NCBI RefSeq assembly: GCF_900009135.1
Contig: NZ_LT797688.1
Span: forward strand, 631,169-695,168
Reading direction: 5' to 3'
DNA length: 64,000 bases
From: Planktothrix sp. PCC 11201
Lineage (GTDB): Bacteria; Cyanobacteriota; Cyanobacteriia; Cyanobacteriales; Microcoleaceae
Shown: piece after piece, positions 61,284 to 64,000 of the stretch
Layout of the letters: each line of letters opens with the position of its first letter
Numbering within the stretch: the stretch's first letter is position 1
Made by a program: the position numbers and the translations under genes
The notes under the pieces: model-generated
Databases searched by the model: none
What the model saw: the letters and a program-made list of their open reading frames with translations, nothing else
What the model was told of the DNA's origin: nothing

Positions 61284-64000
61284 ATGCGTTTATCTCCTGT
61301 CTTAGTTGCGGTTTTTACTGCTTCAGCTACGTTTGGATTATCAAACTCTGCAAATGGTCAAACCGCCTATTCTGAATCTGAAAGTTCCCTCAGTTCTCAA
61401 GAAGCTTTTGATCCAATAAATCCGAGTTTAAACCCATCGGAAACCCATGGAAAACAATCTTTAGCTGTTAATCAGATTATTCCCTCTACACCTATTAATT
61501 CTTTTGAAGGAATAGTTTTAAATAAGACTAAATCGCTCCATCCAGATCTGGCTTTTTCTCTGGGTCAGTCGATTGGAAACCAGGTTTCCTTTTCTGGGGT
61601 TAATGTTTCCTATTCTCAAAATTTACCTCAATTCAATCCATCTCAACCCCTAATTCATCCTGCTTTAGAGTCTTCTTTGCATCCTGCGGAATCGGAGGTT
61701 TTAGCAGAACATTCTATTAGTCTCAATAAAGGGAAAACTACAGAAGATTTAGAAAAATTAGCGCAAGTTTCAACAGAGGTTTCACCTGAGAATACTGAAG
61801 CCAATGATTCAGCCATTATCCTAAATAAATCTGAAACCGAAAAAGTCGGTCATTTTAGCTTTCCCGTCAGAACAGAAACAGCGATCGCCCTCAACCCGAA
61901 CTTACCCGAATCTAATTTATTTCAACCGAGTTTACATAAAGATTCTGAAAAAATAGCCCAATTCCCAACTCCAGTTCCCGAAAAAATCGCGAGTGTAGAA
62001 ATTAATAATTTCTCGAATTTAGGAATTATCCTGAATAAAGCTGAAACCGAAAAAGTCGGTAATTTTAGCTTTCCCGTTAGAACAGAAGAAGCGATCGCCC
62101 TCAATTCCAGCTTACCCGAATCTAATTTATTTCAACCGAGTTTACATAAGGATTCTGAAAAAACAGCCCAATTCCCAACTCCAGTTCCCGAAAAAATTGC
62201 CAGTGCAGAAATTAATAACTTCTCGACTTTAGGGATTATCCTGAATAAATCTGAAACCGAAAAAGTTGGTCATTTTAGCTTTCCAACCATACCGGAAACA
62301 GCGATCGCCCTCAACCCAAACTTACCAGAATCTAATTTATTTCAACCGAGTTTACATAAAGATAGTGAGAAAATAGAATCATTCTCTCCTATTATTCCAT
62401 TAACTATCGTCCAAGCAACACCCGAAACTTTACCCCCTAATTCTGAAGTTCCAATACAACCTGAAACTCCTGCGACTATTCCCCTTCCCAGCACGCCCGC
62501 ACCCTCAGAAACCGAAGTGTTAGTCGGAGAAATTGCAGTCACAGGAACCCAAGATCAAGGATTAATTGAAAAAGTATATAGCGTTATTTCCACCCAACCC
62601 GGACGAACAACAACCCGGACTCAATTACAAAGAGATATTAATGCGATTTTCGCTACAGGTTTATTCCGAAACGTCAAAGCTGTTCCAGAAGATACCCCTT
62701 TAGGAGTACGAGTAACTTTTGAAGTAGAAGAAAACCCCCTATTCAAAGAAGTTGTAATTCAAGGGAATACGGTTTTACCCCAAGAAATTATTAACGAAAG
62801 TTTCGGCGATCAATTGAATAAAACCATTAACTTAAATCAAATAGAAGCAGGAATTAAAAAAATCAATCAATGGTATCAGGATAATGGCTATGTTTTAGCA
62901 CAGGTTGTCGCCGCTCCTGAAGTTACAAAAGAAGGTGTTATTAACCTAGAAGTCGCAGAAGGGGTGATTGAAAATATTGGGGTGCGTTTCCTGAATAGTG
63001 ATGGAGAAGCAACCGATGAAGAAGGAAAACCAATTTCGGGAAGAACCCGAGACTTTATTATCACCCGGGAAATTCAGTTAAAACCAGGGGATGTATTCAA
63101 CCAAAAAACCGCACAACAGGATTTAGCCCGGGTATTTGGTTTAGGAATTTTTGAAGATGTCCGCTTAGAATTAGAACCCGGAAAAGATAATCCACGGGAG
63201 GCGGTGGTGATTGTGAATGTAATCGAAAAAACCACCGGATCACTCGCATTTGGGGGAGGTGTAAGTTCCGCCGCCGGATTATTTGGAACCTTGAGTTATC
63301 AAGAAATTAACTTAGGGGGAAATAACCAACGCTTAGGGGCGGAATTAGAAGCAGGAAATCGGGTGTTTCAAATGGATTTAAACTTTACCGATCCTTGGAT
63401 TGCGGGTGATCCCTATCGCACCTCTTATACTGTGAATGCTTTTAGACGTCGGACGATTTCTGTGGTCTTTGAAAATGGGCCAAAAGAGGTTTACTTGGCA
63501 AATGGCGATCGCCCCCGGGTGGTGAGAACTGGAGGGGGTATTAGTTTTACTCGTCCCTATGCGGATAATGTTTTCGCCGATCCCAATTGGGTCGCTTCCC
63601 TCGGATTCCAATATCAACGGGTGGAAATCACCGACTCCGATGGGAAAATTAACCGTACCGATGAATTTGGGAATCAACTGAGTTATAGCGGGAGTGGAAA
63701 AGACGATTTATTCACCGTTCAGTTTGGATTTCTGCGAGATCGCCGCAACAATAAACAACAACCCACCTCCGGCTATTTAGTGCGTTTTGGTTCGGAACAA
63801 TCTATCCCGGTGGGTTCGGGAAGTATTTTAATGAACCGTTTGCGGGCTGCATATACTTTTTATATTCCTGTGAAATTCTTCTCCGGTTTCATTCCCGAAG
63901 GCTCTCAATCCTTTGCTTTTAACTTCCAAGGGGGTACGGTAATTGGGAACTTACCCCCCTATGAAGCCTTTCCCTTGGGGGGGACAACCTCGGTGCGGGG
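61284..64000 (+). CDS. bamA: BamA/Omp85 outer-membrane assembly protein (3' end outside window)
   Basis: Open from ATG 61284 to the window edge, 905 residues visible. A signal peptide (LVAVFTASATFGLSNSANGQ) is followed by a long low-complexity linker with 2.6 tandem 70-residue repeats. POTRA domains start near residue 410 (VGEIAVTGTQDQGLIEKVYS, FKEVVIQGNTVLPQEIIN, RDFIITREIQLKPGDVFN), and the barrel near GSLAFGGGVSSAAGLFGTLS. It inserts outer-membrane beta-barrels. The purC-bamA order is conserved in cyanobacteria, with lpxC usually next. Three POTRAs is the cyanobacterial norm; the long repeat linker is unusual. Confidence 0.92.
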   Translation, partial: MRLSPVLVAVFTASATFGLSNSANGQTAYSESESSLSSQEAFDPINPSLNPSETHGKQSLAVNQIIPSTPINSFEGIVLNKTKSLHPDLAFSLGQSIGNQVSFSGVNVSYSQNLPQFNPSQPLIHPALESSLHPAESEVLAEHSISLNKGKTTEDLEKLAQVSTEVSPENTEANDSAIILNKSETEKVGHFSFPVRTETAIALNPNLPESNLFQPSLHKDSEKIAQFPTPVPEKIASVEINNFSNLGIILNKAETEKVGNFSFPVRTEEAIALNSSLPESNLFQPSLHKDSEKTAQFPTPVPEKIASAEINNFSTLGIILNKSETEKVGHFSFPTIPETAIALNPNLPESNLFQPSLHKDSEKIESFSPIIPLTIVQATPETLPPNSEVPIQPETPATIPLPSTPAPSETEVLVGEIAVTGTQDQGLIEKVYSVISTQPGRTTTRTQLQRDINAIFATGLFRNVKAVPEDTPLGVRVTFEVEENPLFKEVVIQGNTVLPQEIINESFGDQLNKTINLNQIEAGIKKINQWYQDNGYVLAQVVAAPEVTKEGVINLEVAEGVIENIGVRFLNSDGEATDEEGKPISGRTRDFIITREIQLKPGDVFNQKTAQQDLARVFGLGIFEDVRLELEPGKDNPREAVVIVNVIEKTTGSLAFGGGVSSAAGLFGTLSYQEINLGGNNQRLGAELEAGNRVFQMDLNFTDPWIAGDPYRTSYTVNAFRRRTISVVFENGPKEVYLANGDRPRVVRTGGGISFTRPYADNVFADPNWVASLGFQYQRVEITDSDGKINRTDEFGNQLSYSGSGKDDLFTVQFGFLRDRRNNKQQPTSGYLVRFGSEQSIPVGSGSILMNRLRAAYTFYIPVKFFSGFIPEGSQSFAFNFQGGTVIGNLPPYEAFPLGGTTSVR
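61815..62375 (+). repeat. 210-bp coding tandem repeat in bamA
   Basis: Units begin ATTATCCT at 61815, 62025 and 62235 (period 210 bp, 70 codons). The third is partial, ending near 62375. Each encodes IILNK-ETEKVG-FSFP, ETAIALNPNLPESNLFQPSL and HKDSEK. Each carries one GCGATCGC HIP1 site (near 61880, 62091, 62301). Confidence 0.85.

Overview
The window reads as chromosomal DNA of a filamentous, AT-rich cyanobacterium, most like Planktothrix or another Oscillatoriales. The evidence is many HIP1 octamers (GCGATCGC), CO2-concentrating NDH-1 genes, a GUN4-domain protein, cyanobacterial exosortase and CyRepA1-type proteins, the purC-bamA gene order, and abundant heptamer repeats (CCCCATT, ATTACCC, ACTGATA types). 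The species is an inference; no rRNA gene is present and I recognised no tRNA.

Layout. 0-8 kb: an extracellular polysaccharide block (GT4, serine-acetyltransferase-like, GT2, GT61), a convergent ATP-grasp-like gene, a GH74 lipoprotein and an unknown membrane protein. 9-13.3 kb: a very large UvrD-like helicase with a helical-repeat tail. 13.5-20.9 kb: rhodanese, fatty acid desaturase, fructose bisphosphatase, dnaJ and dnaK, a 630-bp non-coding block with a possible structured element between direct repeats, and cysH. 21-28 kb: DegT aminotransferase, cyanoexosortase and its partner, Wza-like and Wzc-like exporters. 28.1-29.4 kb: a G-rich minisatellite, the SRP RNA gene and two small genes. 29.4-36.9 kb: a plasmid-like island with a restriction-type helicase, a small ORF, DndD and the plasmid replication protein CyRepA1. 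36.9-39.9 kb: DUF3119-like gene, MlaE permease, small membrane protein, a CupS-like fasciclin protein and a cytosine methyltransferase remnant.

39.9-45.9 kb holds the inducible CO2-uptake operon ndhF3 - beta-carbonic anhydrase - ndhD3 - cupA, with the carbonic anhydrase (Tat signal) embedded between the two NDH-1 subunits and cupS lying inverted downstream. 46-52.5 kb: gcvH, hydrolase, methyltransferase, a REP/RAYT unit, a zinc-ribbon GUN4 protein and a histidine kinase with a degenerate receiver. 52.6-57 kb: a filamentous haemagglutinin-like secreted protein and a complete ISAs1-family element between inverted composite repeats. 57-64 kb: housekeeping genes (tpiA, folP, purC) and a bamA/Omp85 gene that leaves the window, carrying a 70-residue tandem repeat.

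The most notable observations are the carbonic anhydrase inside the NDH-1MS operon with a flipped cupS, the incomplete dnd-type locus next to a plasmid replication gene, a palindromic repeat inserted in frame into two unrelated proteins, REP sequence that supplies a stop codon, and the repeat-flanked possible RNA at 19.5-20.0 kb.
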